Source: Gibbula magus
Taxonomy: Eukaryota; Mollusca; Gastropoda; Trochida; Trochidae
Reading direction: 5' to 3'
DNA length: 64,000 nucleotides
Assembly: GCA_936450465.1 (NCBI GenBank)
Contig: OW388300.1
Coordinates: 17,373,266-17,437,265 of the forward strand
The notes below the pieces were generated by a model. That model was not told where the DNA came from. It made no database searches and worked only from the letters and a program-made list of their open reading frames with translations. This document shows positions 51,786-63,115 of the stretch, in pieces. The translations under genes and the position numbers were made by a program. The stretch's first letter is position 1; the number at the start of each line of letters is the position of its first letter.

Positions 51786-52362
51786 ATGGGCAGTAACGCG
51801 TTTTTTTTATCAAATCAAGATAAAATGGATTTGAAAGATAATATAACAGACAGTAAAACACCCTTCTCTCTTCGGAAAATCAAGTTTAAAAATGAGTGTA
51901 CATTGTTCGGTAAAGCCATGGGAATCGTTTTGGAAATTCAAAATAATAAAATGTGTTAACATTAAAATTACCACCATGCAATTTTGGGTATAACTATAGA
52001 ATTGGTTCGCCACTTATTAGGGTTTAGGGTTAGGGTAAGTATTAGGGTTTAGGGTTAGGGTTAGTATTAGGGTTTAGGGTTAGGGTTAGGGCTAGTATTA
52101 GTGTTTAGGGTTAGTATTAGAGTTGGGGGTAGGGTTAGGTTTAGGGTTAGGGTTAATCTTTAGAATGTATTCAAGGTGGCGAACAAATTCTATAGTTGCT
52201 CCCAAATTTGGCTTTAAACGCAACACCTTTATTTCCACTACGGATAGTTGGTTTGTGCAATAAGCTGTTTTACCCACTGAAGTAAATATAAATGACATAA
52301 ACTTTCATTATAATTGGGAATTTGAAAAAATAAAATTTGCAAAACAATGTGCTTCAGCCACT
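51786..52362. mobile_element. TTAA MITE interrupted by a telomere-repeat element
   Basis: TTAA borders it at 51782-51785 and 52363-52366. The outer 360 bases match the first MITE family in reverse orientation. The element is about 220 bases longer than its relatives because of the insertion at 51986-52203. Confidence 0.85.
51986..52203. mobile_element. Small inverted-repeat element filled with TTAGGG-like repeats
   Basis: The ends are inverted: CTATAGAATTGGTTCGCCAC at the left and GTGGCGAACAAATTCTATAG at the right. They are near-perfect reverse complements and start with GGG and end with CCC. Nearly everything between (about 52016-52160) is TTAGGG and TTTAGGG with GTATTAGGG-type variants, like animal telomeric DNA. 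It sits inside a MITE whose other copies read straight through this position. A poorly matched ATTTTG/AAATTTG target duplication is possible. Confidence 0.8.
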
Positions 52363-55323
52363 TTAAGGGATGCCAAAAGGAACAGTGGAATCATCACAGG
52401 TCCTTATTCATAGGTCTCACGTTCGTCTTAAAATGTCATTCCTAATTGATCAAAGGAGACATTAAAAGATCTGTTCCGTGAAAATCATGTTTATATATGT
52501 ATAGATATGACTGGGTGACATGATGGTTATGATGAGAATGACCCATACTTCTTTCACCATACTTAGTTTCTGGAAAAAGGGAAAGTACGATGAACGTTTA
52601 TTAAGAACGTAAGCGATCTAAACTGGTAATACACTTGTAATGGGGCAGTACACATTGATTCAGATCCTGATTTAAATTGTTCAATCAGAGCATTCAATGA
52701 AAGGAGAAAGCATTCAATGAAAGGAGAGAGCATTCACATACGGGACATGTGTGAGACTGTGACAATAACAGGAGAAACAGATCTAGATGGAGGAAAACTA
52801 GAATACTTGTAATGAAATCTTTTGTTTGGAAGAACATTTTTTTATCTTCAATTTATATGAACACGTTCACCAGCTGATGTTCAAAAGAACTGGCAATACG
52901 AGTTCCATGTATCTAATAAAAACACACATGTTTGTTATCTTAATTATCTTCGCGTTTCTAGTATAACCACAGATAATCACATTAACTGGAGATTTAGAAA
53001 CTCTGTGAAACGCGAACAAAACGCTAGGAGTCTATAACAGAGGAAAGGATGCGTGTATGGCTATTAACACTAATGAGGGAACGTCATTATGTTATAACAA
53101 CAGTATGCCTAAAAAGTAAAAAGTGTATCATTTAATTAAACTCATAATTAATAATAATCACCAACAACGTTGCAGTTCTGAGAATGGTTTGGTTGAAACA
53201 TTCAGATGGGTTTTGACATGATACAGCATGATAACGACAGTTGATTAGCAGCTAGGACAACTGATTTGGGAACATGAAACAAATGGTACAACAACAATGT
53301 AAGGGGCACTGATTGATCAATAGCCACTGCATACGAAACCGTGTGGGAGGATTTGCAAAACCGTACATTCGTCAAGACGTAACACAAGATACATGTGTTT
53401 TATTGATAACCTTAACCTTAAATGGAATGGGGCGTTAAACGAGGGCTCGACTCTGGATTTCAGAATGAAAAGTGACCATAACAAAAAATATGGCTGTGCC
53501 TTTAAGTCAGGAAAATACAAAGAATTCAAGTGACCTACAGTCCTGTACACAATGTCAAAACACTGTGTAACTAATAATGTGTATCTTTGATCTTTAAGAT
53601 GGAATTGTGAATGCTTTCCACAGTCAAGTGGTGATCATAATGGCCTTTTAGTTTCCTTTAGGAAATGACCTTTCATGTGTCCAGTCGTGATTTGACATCC
53701 GCACTGTATTACTTGATTTAAACCATCTACATCCACCAGTGTCATTGATCGCTCGCTCCTGCAGTTGGATGTTAATGTTGTGGACCTATATTTCGCCACG
53801 GTTGTCGTTAAGGATGTTTACCAGTAGCCTCACTTGATATTCACTGTACCGTTCATGCAATACTCATATGCCTCTTTGGCAGACTGGCCATGTCAATGCT
53901 TAAAGTTTATGGTTTTTGTGACTGAGTGTCGCTGAATACAGTCATTTGCGTTTTGTTTCTGAAGATTCGTTCACTTAACACAATAAATTGATCAGATGAT
54001 GTGTTCTTGCTCATATCATATAAAGTAACATTGTCTGCTCACCGCTACCACAACTGACTGTGCATCCTATTAGTTTATATACAGTATCCTACCGTAAAGT
54101 ATCCAAACATATCCTTCACCTGCATGGGACAACACACTCGTCCGATGTCATAAACATGTGTTTAGAAGTTAACAGATATAAGATTTTTCAGATAGTCAAC
54201 ATAGCCACGAGTTATATCAACATGTTTAATAATACACATGGTACACAGACATTGTGTTTTCTGCTTTTACTTTTTCAAATTAGAAATGTATATCACTTAC
54301 TTAATATAGGATTATCGCAAATTTGATCGCTTTTCTATTGCTGCTAATCCTTAGAATTGGTCACCTACCATCATTGTCGGTTTGAATAACTAGACGATTG
54401 ATTTACTTAATTTTCTTACATCTCTTTATTTTCACTTTCATCCATATTATTGACATGTTCTTGTCTATGACTATAACTTAACTCTCAGAGTTCATCCTTC
54501 AATCTTTATATCCGCATCCTAATACGTTTTATGAACATTGACTGAAACAATATACTTTTGTGGAACTCTTAATGGTCGTGTTGAACTGTATGATGAACAA
54601 AGTGTCATTAGGGAGTGAGGCAGACAGCATGTTACTGTCCCGTTTAGATTTCCCTCTAGAATAGTCCAGACCCTAAATGGAGTGTGTCTGGGAACACAAA
54701 AGACATGGAACTTACACGTGTACGGAACACCAGCACGAAGCATAATTTTAGTAATTGACTCTCAACTAAACTATGGTTTATGAATATTAGAGTTAGTTAA
54801 TGTGTCAGTTTATTTCAGACTCATTGAGTGTGGTTTTACTTGACAAACAAATATTCCATCAAAGATAAATAGATATATTTGATTTACGGACTGGCTGTTA
54901 CATTGATTCATAATGAATGTGATTGCTTCCAAAGACTTCAGCTTTCTTACTTTCATGATGTTACAAAAATAACTCTTTAAGGACACTAGCACTATATCCA
55001 AATTAGTTTGTGTCTCAGTGTATGTCTTTCAAAACAAGACGAGTGTAATGTGATATTTTTTTCTATTTCCTGTTTTTCTGATTTTGTCATGGTATAAATT
55101 GAGATATCCAAGTGTGTTTCATTTGTGTCCGAGCACTAGCGTTACAAGCTCGGTTGTCACAGCCAATTTTACAACATGAATAAGGTATATGGTTTGTATA
55201 TGACCTTATGAAAATGTTAACATATTGATCCACTAACAATAGATGGAAACTGCTTTAGGTTTGTGTTGATTGTGTCATGTGTGCAAACCTACCATGAAAC
55301 TACTAGCAACATCATAACTAGCT

Positions 55324-56436
55324 AACACATAATAATAATAATAATGGCGACTTATATAGCGCTAAATCCATAAGGCATATGCTCTAAGCGCTAGCAATAG
55401 TAAGACTGAAAGAGGTATGTTTTTAGTCTGGATTTGAGAGAGTCGAGTGTTGGGGATTGTTTGATGTGGATTGGGAGAGAGTTCCATAAGACAGCAGCAG
55501 ACTTTTCAAAAGTTCTTTCTCCATAAGATTTTAGCTTGGTTTTAGGCACAGTTAGAAGTTGTTGATCTTGAGAACGTAGTTGTCTGGTGGGTCTGTACTC
55601 TGTGATGAGGTCTTTCAGATAAGATGTGGCTAGCTGGTAGAGGCACTTGTAAGTTATTGATGATATCTTAAAGTCAATTCTAGCAGATATAGGCAACCAA
55701 TGTAAGGACTTCAGGACTGGAGTGATGGACTGATGTTTAGATGTGAGAGAGATGATTCTTGCAGCTGTATTTTGAATTCTTTGTAGTCTTTTGAGTTGAT
55801 CTTGAGTTATTCCGAACAGAAGGCTATTGCAGTAATCGAGACGTGAGAGGATTAAACATCTGACCAGTGTGCTTGCACAATCAGGGGTGATATATTTACG
55901 GACTTGACCAATGCAACGGAGGTGGAAGAAACATATTTTGCACAGATAGTTTATGTGATGATCCATTGATAGCTTAGGGTCCAAGAAAACACCAAGATCC
56001 TTTACTTTGTTTGCGACGTGAACAGATGAAGGGCCAATTTTAAAACAGTCGTCAGCAAATGAAAAATGACCTAAACCGTATGTTTCGATCACATTTGGGA
56101 GTTCGTTGATGTATAGCAGAAATAACAAGGGTCCAAGTACAGACCCTTGCGGAACCCCACAGTCTATGTTTCTCCTCTCAGATACCTCATCTTCAATCAC
56201 AACACGCTGCGATCTGTTTGTCAGGTTAGATCTAAACCAGTCAAGCGCACTGTACCAACATGTTGTTCTAAGATCACCAGGAGTAGTTCATGATCTATGG
56301 TATCGAAGGCAGCGCTGAGGTCAAGGAGAATAAGTGAAGCCATGTCACCTGAATCCACAATCTGTCTGAGATCATTGATGACTCGAAGGAGAATAGTTTC
56401 AGTCTAGTGCATGTGCCGATACGCTGCTTGAAACTT
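55324..56436 (-). mobile_element. 5'-truncated CR1/L2-type LINE
   Basis: Block C reads straight through this site (near 46135). On the minus strand the 3' end is AGCGCTATATAAGTCGCCAT followed by ATT repeats, a tail usual for LINEs that end in microsatellites. Only the C-terminal half of the reverse transcriptase is present. About 15 bases of the target (GAAAATCTTCACGTA in block C) seem to have been lost at the insertion. Confidence 0.85.
55391..56436 (-). pseudogene. CR1/L2-type reverse transcriptase fragment, broken
   Basis: The 269-codon open frame (55391-56200) begins just before the motif CGVPQGSVLGPLLF, typical of CR1, L2 and Jockey-type reverse transcriptases. It keeps the SFADD catalytic motif and then the family-typical tail (LSRLDYCNSLLFG, HWLPISARIDFKI, SYGERTFEKSAAVLWNSLP). 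Between FADD and LGVFLDPKLSM some 70 residues expected from the family are missing, an in-frame internal deletion. Upstream, in another frame, motif A is seen as LDLSAAFDTIDHELL, preceded by an in-frame TAG. There is at least one frameshift, so the fragment is not functional. The family call is firm; the clade within CR1/L2 is not. Confidence 0.85.
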
Positions 56437-56462
56437 GGGTTTGTATCTCACACATAGTTCTG

Positions 56463-56512
56463 GGGGCATTGGATAGTGATTAGTGCTTTCGACTTCCGAT
56501 CAGGTAGTTTGG
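56463..56512 (+). mobile_element. Decayed SINE head (block D)
   Basis: GGATAGTGATTAGTGCTTTC and GACTTCCGATCAGGTAG match the remnant at 46184-46234 and, more distantly, the SINE head. Confidence 0.5.
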
Positions 56513-56567
56513 GATTTACTAAACAGGGTTTCCGTTACCTTATATAATTTTGAAATTTTAGTATTAA

Positions 56568-56810
56568 AGGGACAGTAGCACGTTTTTTTGCAAATTTTAT
56601 TTTATTAAATTTCCCATTTATAATGATAACTTATGTCATTGATATTTACTTTAGAGGGTAAAACATCTTATTACACAAACCAATTATTCGTAGTGGTAAT
56701 AACGGTGGGCATTTTATTATGAACACATTTTTTTTTATTTCGAATGACAAAAACGATTCCCATGGATTTACGGAACCATGTACAAATACGTTTCATCGAC
56801 TACTGCCGCT
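56568..56810. mobile_element. TTAA MITE with internal deletion (block D)
   Basis: Both ends remain (AGGGACAGTAGCACGTTTTT and CTACTGCCGCT), with TTAA at 56564-56567 and 56811-56814. About 100 bases of the interior are missing. It occupies the same position as the fragment at 46240-46484. Confidence 0.85.
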
Positions 56811-57710
56811 TTAAACCCAATGACCGGCAAAATGTGACTGCACTAACGTCACACACAGCAGTTACATGTACAGGTGTGAGTTGTTTCCCTTCCAACGTCA
56901 ATGTACTGTCGGTTGTGGCAACTGTCACAATGTTTCTCTCTGCTCACTCAAATTTGAAACGTTCCAATACATAGAAAGTACAATCAACATTATGAATGAC
57001 TAAGTGTCTGATCCCATACGGTGTGGCGTCACTTCTTGTTACATACTAACACCATTAATAACAATCCCTAAAATTGGCACTAGTCTCGTTGTTGCACTCC
57101 TACTCAGATAATGGCGACTGGCTGTGTTGTCTCGCATATGAATTCTCTCAAGTTTAGTATTTCGATATGTGTGGAAATTCCATCAGTTCTATTACACATT
57201 ACATATTGTGGAGTAGGTGACAATCATTTTTAAAATGTTATACATACGTGTTTGAAAATGCTTTTACCTACTTGATAAATGGTAGCACACATTCAGAGTA
57301 GTTTATAATCGATGGTAAATATTTGCCAATTTTGGGACTGGTAAAGTCGGACAATACCGGCTGAAATCCAGTGAAATCTTAAGTAAATTATGATATAGCT
57401 GTTTCCATACTTCAAAGAGAAAAAAAAAGAATTTCTTGCTCACTTGAAATTGTTATTTGGCTTCTGTATTTGTAACTATTTCAAACTGTGAGGAAACAAA
57501 ACACGTTAATCCACTTGTTACATGTATATGGGAATGTGATATGGTCAAAACGTTATCGGCTCGCAATTCAATTTAAGTATACAAAAAGTTATAATTTCAT
57601 GATAAGATATGTCATTTATATTGGTAATCAGCAGTTTGTAGTTGCATTTCAAATGTTGGTGTTCACAGTTCCAAATATATATTGCTTCAATTATCAAACA
57701 TTACAAACAA

Positions 57711-58942
57711 TTTTTAAAAACTGGGTTCAATCTCCAATTTTTAAAAATATATTTTGCTTCAATCAAACATTACAAACAATTTAAAAAAGACTTTGTTCAA
57801 TCTCCAATTTAAAAAAATTTAAGTTTAGCACTGTGTCCTGAGATGAAAGGCCTCTTTCTCTAACATCAGTCTTCATAGATATCCAATCACGTACACCGTA
57901 ACATATATTACACAAAGCATTTGTCCAACTCTTTAATCATGATGAAAAGAATCATACAATGAATGTGAGTTTCAGATAAAACCATATAGGGAAGCTGGAA
58001 ATGAACGTTCGACGTCAACTTCAACTTCAACGTTATTCAAGTATATAGGCCCCTGGGCCCAAATACAGGTACATGGAAACACATATTTCGTACACAAAAA
58101 TAATATTAAGTAATAATACGCACAACTTACGAGAAGTAGATAACATGAAAATAATAATTAATTGCAAGAAATTTCATTAAGCTTTTTACATCGTTTTTCA
58201 TAGGCATAATAGACATAGTGGCTTAATTTTTTCAACATGTAGTTTTCGTTAGTAGTAAGAATTTGTTTAAATTTATACATTTTTACATTTCTAATACTTG
58301 GCAGATATATAATAATATATATAATTTTTAAAACTGTGTTCAATCTCCAATTTTTAAAAATATATTTTGCTTCAATTATCAAACATTACAAACAATTTTT
58401 AAAAAACTTTGTTCAATCTCCAATTTAAAAAAATTTAAGTTTAGCACTGTGTCCTGAGATGAAAGGCCTCTTTCTCTAACATCAGTCTTCATAGATATCC
58501 AATCACGTACACCGTAACATATATTACACAAAGCATTTGTCCAACTCTTTAATCATGATGAAAAGAATCATACAATGAATGTGAGTTTCAGATAAAACCA
58601 TATAGGGAAGCTGGAAATGAACGTTCGATGTCAACTTCAACTTCAACTTTATTCAAGTATATAGGCCCCTGGGCCCAAATACAGGTACATGGAAACACAT
58701 ATTTCGTACACAAAAATAATATTAAGTAATAATACGCACAACTTACGGGGGTAGATAACATGAAAATAATAATTAATCGCAAGAAATTTCATTTAGCTTT
58801 TTACATCGTTTTTCATAGGCATAATAGACATAGTGGCTTAATTTTTTCAACATGTAGTTTTCGTTAGTAGTAAGAATTTGTTTAAATGTATACATGTTTA
58901 CATTTCTAATACTTGGCAGATATATTTTTCTTAAATCATTAT
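57711..58942. repeat. 616-bp direct tandem duplication across a LINE-flank junction
   Basis: 57711-58326 and 58327-58942 are nearly identical. Each holds about 300 bases of block D flank followed by about 300 bases of the 3' end of the LINE. Because the unit spans the LINE-flank junction, the duplication is younger than the LINE insertion. The first copy contains a useless piece of the LINE C-terminal coding region (58158-58300). A smaller duplication of about 68 bases lies at about 57690-57800. Confidence 0.85.
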
Positions 58943-60865
58943 AATATGGACACACAGAAATAAAATGAAATTCGTCTTCTATTCCTTCATTACAAAGTGG
59001 ACAAATTCTAGACAACCTATAAATGTTCTGCCATCTACCCTCATTAACCTTTAAACGTCATTACGAAATTTAAAATCCACTTTTTCAAATAAATATTTCT
59101 CCGGTGTAAGTAGACTTTTAATTTATCTATATGTATCATATCTAGTACTGTTATTCAGTGTAGAGTTCCAATTTTGAAAAAACATATATTTTGCCCGTTT
59201 TTTAAAAATATTGATCAATTGTACCCTATCTCCTATACTTTGCGAAATCCAAACGAAACCAAATCCCTGAGAAAAAAGCATATTTCTCATTTCTGAGGCC
59301 CAAGTTTTATGGCCGATATCATCCAAATGAAGTGACGTATTATACGATTTCTTAGGTAAACGATCTTCATGCATATACACAATCTTCATCCAATAGTTTA
59401 AACTGCGCACAGCAGAATTAATATATAATGGGTAGCTACCACATTCACCATACACACTCGCATTAGGTGTTTGTGGACCGACATTTAAAAAAATCTTCCA
59501 GGCAGATAAATGAATTTTTTCAATATGTTCATATCTTTCGACCCCCCAAACTTCTGAAGCATACAAAAGCATTGTTTGTATTTGACCAACAAATATTTTA
59601 AAGAATACATCAGGCGAAAGAATTCCAAGTTTTCTCAAGTTAACACTTATTTCTGTAAGAGCTTTCTTGGCTCGTAAGGAAAGATCATCAAGTGCTTTTG
59701 TCATACTGAGATTACAAGTGAATACAAATCCCAAATATTTATAGCTATTAACAATTTTCATTTGTACATCATTTAAGAACCACACATCGTTCTTCGATAA
59801 ACTTCCACCCTTCCTAAAGATAACAATGTTTGATTTTTCCATATTCACAGTTAATCCCCATTTCTTAGTATAAGAAGCTAAACTATTTAATTGGCACTGA
59901 AGGCCACATTGTGTGTCTGAAATTAATATTACATTGTCAGCAAAAAGTAACATCAGTATTTGAATCATATCAGGGAACATTTGAATACCATGTTTTCCAT
60001 TTTGTAATATCTCTATAGACAATTCATTGATGAATAATGAAAAGAGCATTGGACTAAGCATACATCCTTGTCTTAAACTGAATGGACACTCGAAATATTC
60101 AGTTGTATTTGAATTAAATCTCACACATGATTTAACTGACTCATAAATACCCTTTAAAGCATTTAACATTTTACCACCAAGTCCGTAGTTTGATAATAGA
60201 ATCCACAATCTTGATCTATCAACTGAGTCAAAAGCTTTCTGGAAGTCTTTAAATGCGACATATACTTTTCTTCTTTTCTTACTTAATGATTTTTCAATAA
60301 TAGAATATAATGTAAAAATATGGTCTACAGTGGAATACCCTCTTCTAAACCCAGCTTGGTTTTCGGATTCTTTGTTCAATTTATTTGCCCATTGCGTAAG
60401 ACGTTCATTTAATATGCTGGTGTAGACTTTGCTTACACTACTCAGAAGAGATATACCTCTATAGTTATCTGGGTTTTTTGTGCTTCCTTTTTTATGTAAA
60501 GGGATAATGATTGCCTTAGTCCACGAGTCAGGGAATGATCCGTCACTAAAAAGTTTATTAAAAAGAGATAAAAGAAATGGCATTACAATATTTTCGGAAC
60601 ATTTGATCATTTCCGTTAATGTACCATCAACACCTGGATATTTATCATTTTTCATTCCTTTAATAGCTTTTCTTATTTCGACCTCAGTAATTGGAGATTC
60701 TAATATCTGTTTTTCAATATCATTCATCTCGTCATTTGAACATGTTTGAAACTCTGTGTTATCGTCGATTTCAACTTCAGGTCTATTAAAAATAGTCTTA
60801 AAGTGATTATGCCAGGTTTCGCGAGATATATCTGCACTGGGAGTTCTTTTAGTAGAAATACTTCG
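58773..60865 (-). pseudogene. LINE reverse transcriptase and C-terminal zinc knuckle, inactive
   Basis: The 534-codon frame (59123-60727) contains all reverse transcriptase motifs in order: IIPLHKKGS, NYRGISLLSSVSKVY, QAGFRRGYSTVDHIF, FQKAFDSVDR (motif A, about residue 167), SLRQGCMLSPMLFS (about 217), LLFADNVILIS (about 261), WGLTVNMEKSN and YKYLGF. The usual FADD reads FADN, so the second catalytic Asp is lost. The same frame extends upstream to the TAA separating it from the endonuclease, so only that stop splits the polyprotein. A frameshift near 59030-59120 separates the C-terminus. There LKVNEGRWQNIYRLSRICPLC, read to about 59060, leads into CPLCNEGIEDEFHFISVCP, a CCHC zinc knuckle. Confidence 0.9.
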
Positions 60866-62127
60866 TTATTCCTTCCAAAATAATTTAGAATATGTTCTAT
60901 ATTCGTACAGCTTCCTAGCTTTAAATTGTTGTGTCATTTTCCTCCACTGTCTACATTTGCTTCTATATTGGTTTCTTAAGTAACAGTATCGAATTTTATT
61001 GGTGACAGTTCTAACTTTTCTAAAGTATCTAAGACTCTTTGTAGCTTCTACCTTAGCTTTTCGACAATCATAACCGTAAAATTTACGATTTGAGTAACTA
61101 GGACGAGATTTTCTTTTCATACAATCAGCTGCTTGTAAAATATAATCAACAAATGACGAGAGAGCAATTTCAGCGTTTGATCTTACTGTTACGATAAGTT
61201 CATTAAGGATTCGCTTATTACATTTAAGCTTATCTAGAAATGCCTGTTCATACTTTGTGTTCCACTTATACTTTTGATTACTACAATTTTCATTCTTGGG
61301 AAGTTCACTTATATATTTACAATTAAATGTAAGAACAAGTGGCATATGCTTACTTTCAGTTCTATCACATACTTTTAGACTGGCATACTGTGAAAACAAG
61401 TTGATAGATGGAATAATATAATCTATGACACTGCATCCCTGATGTGATATATAAGTATATTTGCCAGGAATATCTCCCTCAACCCGACCATTCAATGTGT
61501 ACAAGTTAAAGATAAAACAGAAATTAAGTAGCAAGTTTCCACATCTATTTACAACCATATCTTCAGAAGAACGTGATTCTAAGGGAACTGGCTCATCTTC
61601 TGGGAAAACATTATCACACTTGTCATATTCAGCCTCTGGTGGTTGATTTCCGTCTCCTATTCTCGCATTAAAATCTCCTATAATCAAAATCTCGCAATCT
61701 GTCACATAATTTGGGTTCTCGAGTAACCATTCTTCTATCTGTTGTAGTAACATACATTGTTGAATAACTTTGTAATACGATGAACCTTCTGGTGGAATAT
61801 AAACAGCAAATAAAAAAATGTCGCGATCCAGGTTTATACTTTTTTTTATCAAAGCGTAGACAGATTAAATTGTTTAAATCGATTTCAATATTGGAACAAA
61901 AGTTTAATATCGACTTCTTTACAAAAGCATATATTCCACCTGAAAGTCTGCCATATTTTGATAACTTAAGTGCCTTGCTAATATACAATTCATAATCAAC
62001 AAGTTCAGGTATAGCTAAATGTATCAAGAAAAGTTTCACATAAACATATGACATCAAATTGAAGTAAGAAGTCTAAAATCTCTCCATCATGAAGTTTGTT
62101 AGATAGACCATCAATGTTCCATGACAT
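60866..62127 (-). pseudogene. LINE endonuclease domain (APE type), frameshifted
   Basis: The domain starts with SWNIDGLSNKLHD and CETF, which hold the conserved Asn and Glu of APE-type nucleases. The frame then changes twice. SGGIYAFVKKSI lies in a second frame, and from the run of eight A residues near 61840 onward a third frame stays open for 328 codons. That frame holds YIPPEGS, GDFNARIGD (catalytic Asp and Asn), LNGRVEGDIPGKYTY and SVIDYI. The last motif, normally SDHxP, reads SKHMP, so a catalytic Asp is replaced. The intact enzyme would nick the target DNA. The 328-codon frame ends at a single in-frame TAA at 60866, and the reverse transcriptase follows in the same frame. Confidence 0.85.
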
Positions 62128-62238
62128 AAATTTAAGAGGATGGTACACAGAGTGAGGGGACGGATAATGTAGTTCAATTGTTGGTGTATCATCAGGTTGA
62201 GTACTGGGGTCTGATATATCATAGGCCCGGCCGACTTC

Positions 62239-63067
62239 CTATCGTGGTGTATCATGTTGCGGGTTTGACGTAGAATTCACCAGAGTAGATGCATCATTGA
62301 CCACAAAACTAACACTATTCACAAGTCTGCCCGTTTTTGTCGGAGTGCCATACGTTCGGTTTAAAGTCAAACGGGGTTGTGGAAAAAGCGGTCCACGCAT
62401 TTTAGGCACAGTATATGAGGCATCATTTTTGTCAGTGTAAAGTTTCCCATTCTTGAAGTATGCTCGCACTCCCTTCTCCTTGTGCTCATTGATGGTATCA
62501 CGCTGCCTTTTTGTCAAATCGTTCGAAACGCCAATGTTTGATTTCTTAAGTTCCGATCGCAATGAAAGCACTTTAATTTTGATTTCTGATGCCGCTAATT
62601 TGGCTATTAAAGGGCGGGTGCGTTGACCAGAACGTTTACCCACGCGATGCGCGCGTAAAATGTATGCAGGTAACCATGACGGATTAGCTGAGTGTTGGTT
62701 AAGCACATCTACAACAATATGCTTACAACAATATCCTTCAATTATAAAATACCGCATTGTCTCTACGACTATGCGCCTCGAGTCGGTATAGGTCGTCGGC
62801 ATGGCGTTCAATCCTATCATCCATCATGTCAAACTTTTTTACTATAGCTTCAACTTCTGCATACAATAATTCCTGTTGATTTTCGACTCTACATGAAGTC
62901 TCCTCCAGAGTGTCAACTCTTTTTTTTAGATCAGTGCATTTGTCATTAACTTCATTTAATTGAGTCTTAACTGAGTCCATCTCCCTTTCAAATGAGTTTC
63001 TAAATTCTTTCATGCTTTCCAGAATTTCAAGTTTGACATCGTTTAAATCCTTTATAGTGAGACTAGC
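62239..63067 (-). pseudogene. LINE ORF1: coiled coil and RNA-binding domain, frameshifted
   Basis: Directly after the 2A motif comes a heptad-rich region of about 75 residues (for example KTQLNEVNDKCTDLKKRVDT), then LEAHSRRDNAVFYN. This motif opens the RRM-like domain in L1-type ORF1 proteins. A frameshift near 62745 moves the rest to another frame. It continues with RAHRVGK, RPLIAKLA, VLSLRSELKKSNIGVSNDLT and a basic, proline-containing tail to 62239. The intact protein would bind the element RNA as a trimer through the coiled coil, as ORF1p of L1 does. The function is inferred from motif order only. Confidence 0.75.
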
Positions 63068-63115
63068 AGGTCCTGGGTTAGATTCAACATCATTTGCTAG
63101 AATCAACAGGTGCAG
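63068..63115 (-). other. 2A ribosome-skipping motif
   Basis: The minus strand encodes LHLLILANDVESNPGP. The final eight residues fit the 2A consensus D-[VI]-E-x-N-P-G-P exactly, and the preceding leucine-rich stretch is also usual. In 2A the ribosome fails to form the Gly-Pro bond and continues, giving two proteins from one frame. Such motifs are known from picornaviruses and from APE-type LINEs of invertebrates, where they precede ORF1. In this frame an in-frame TAG lies 24 bases upstream of the leucine stretch and there is no ATG between, so this copy cannot translate it without a frameshift. Confidence 0.85.
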
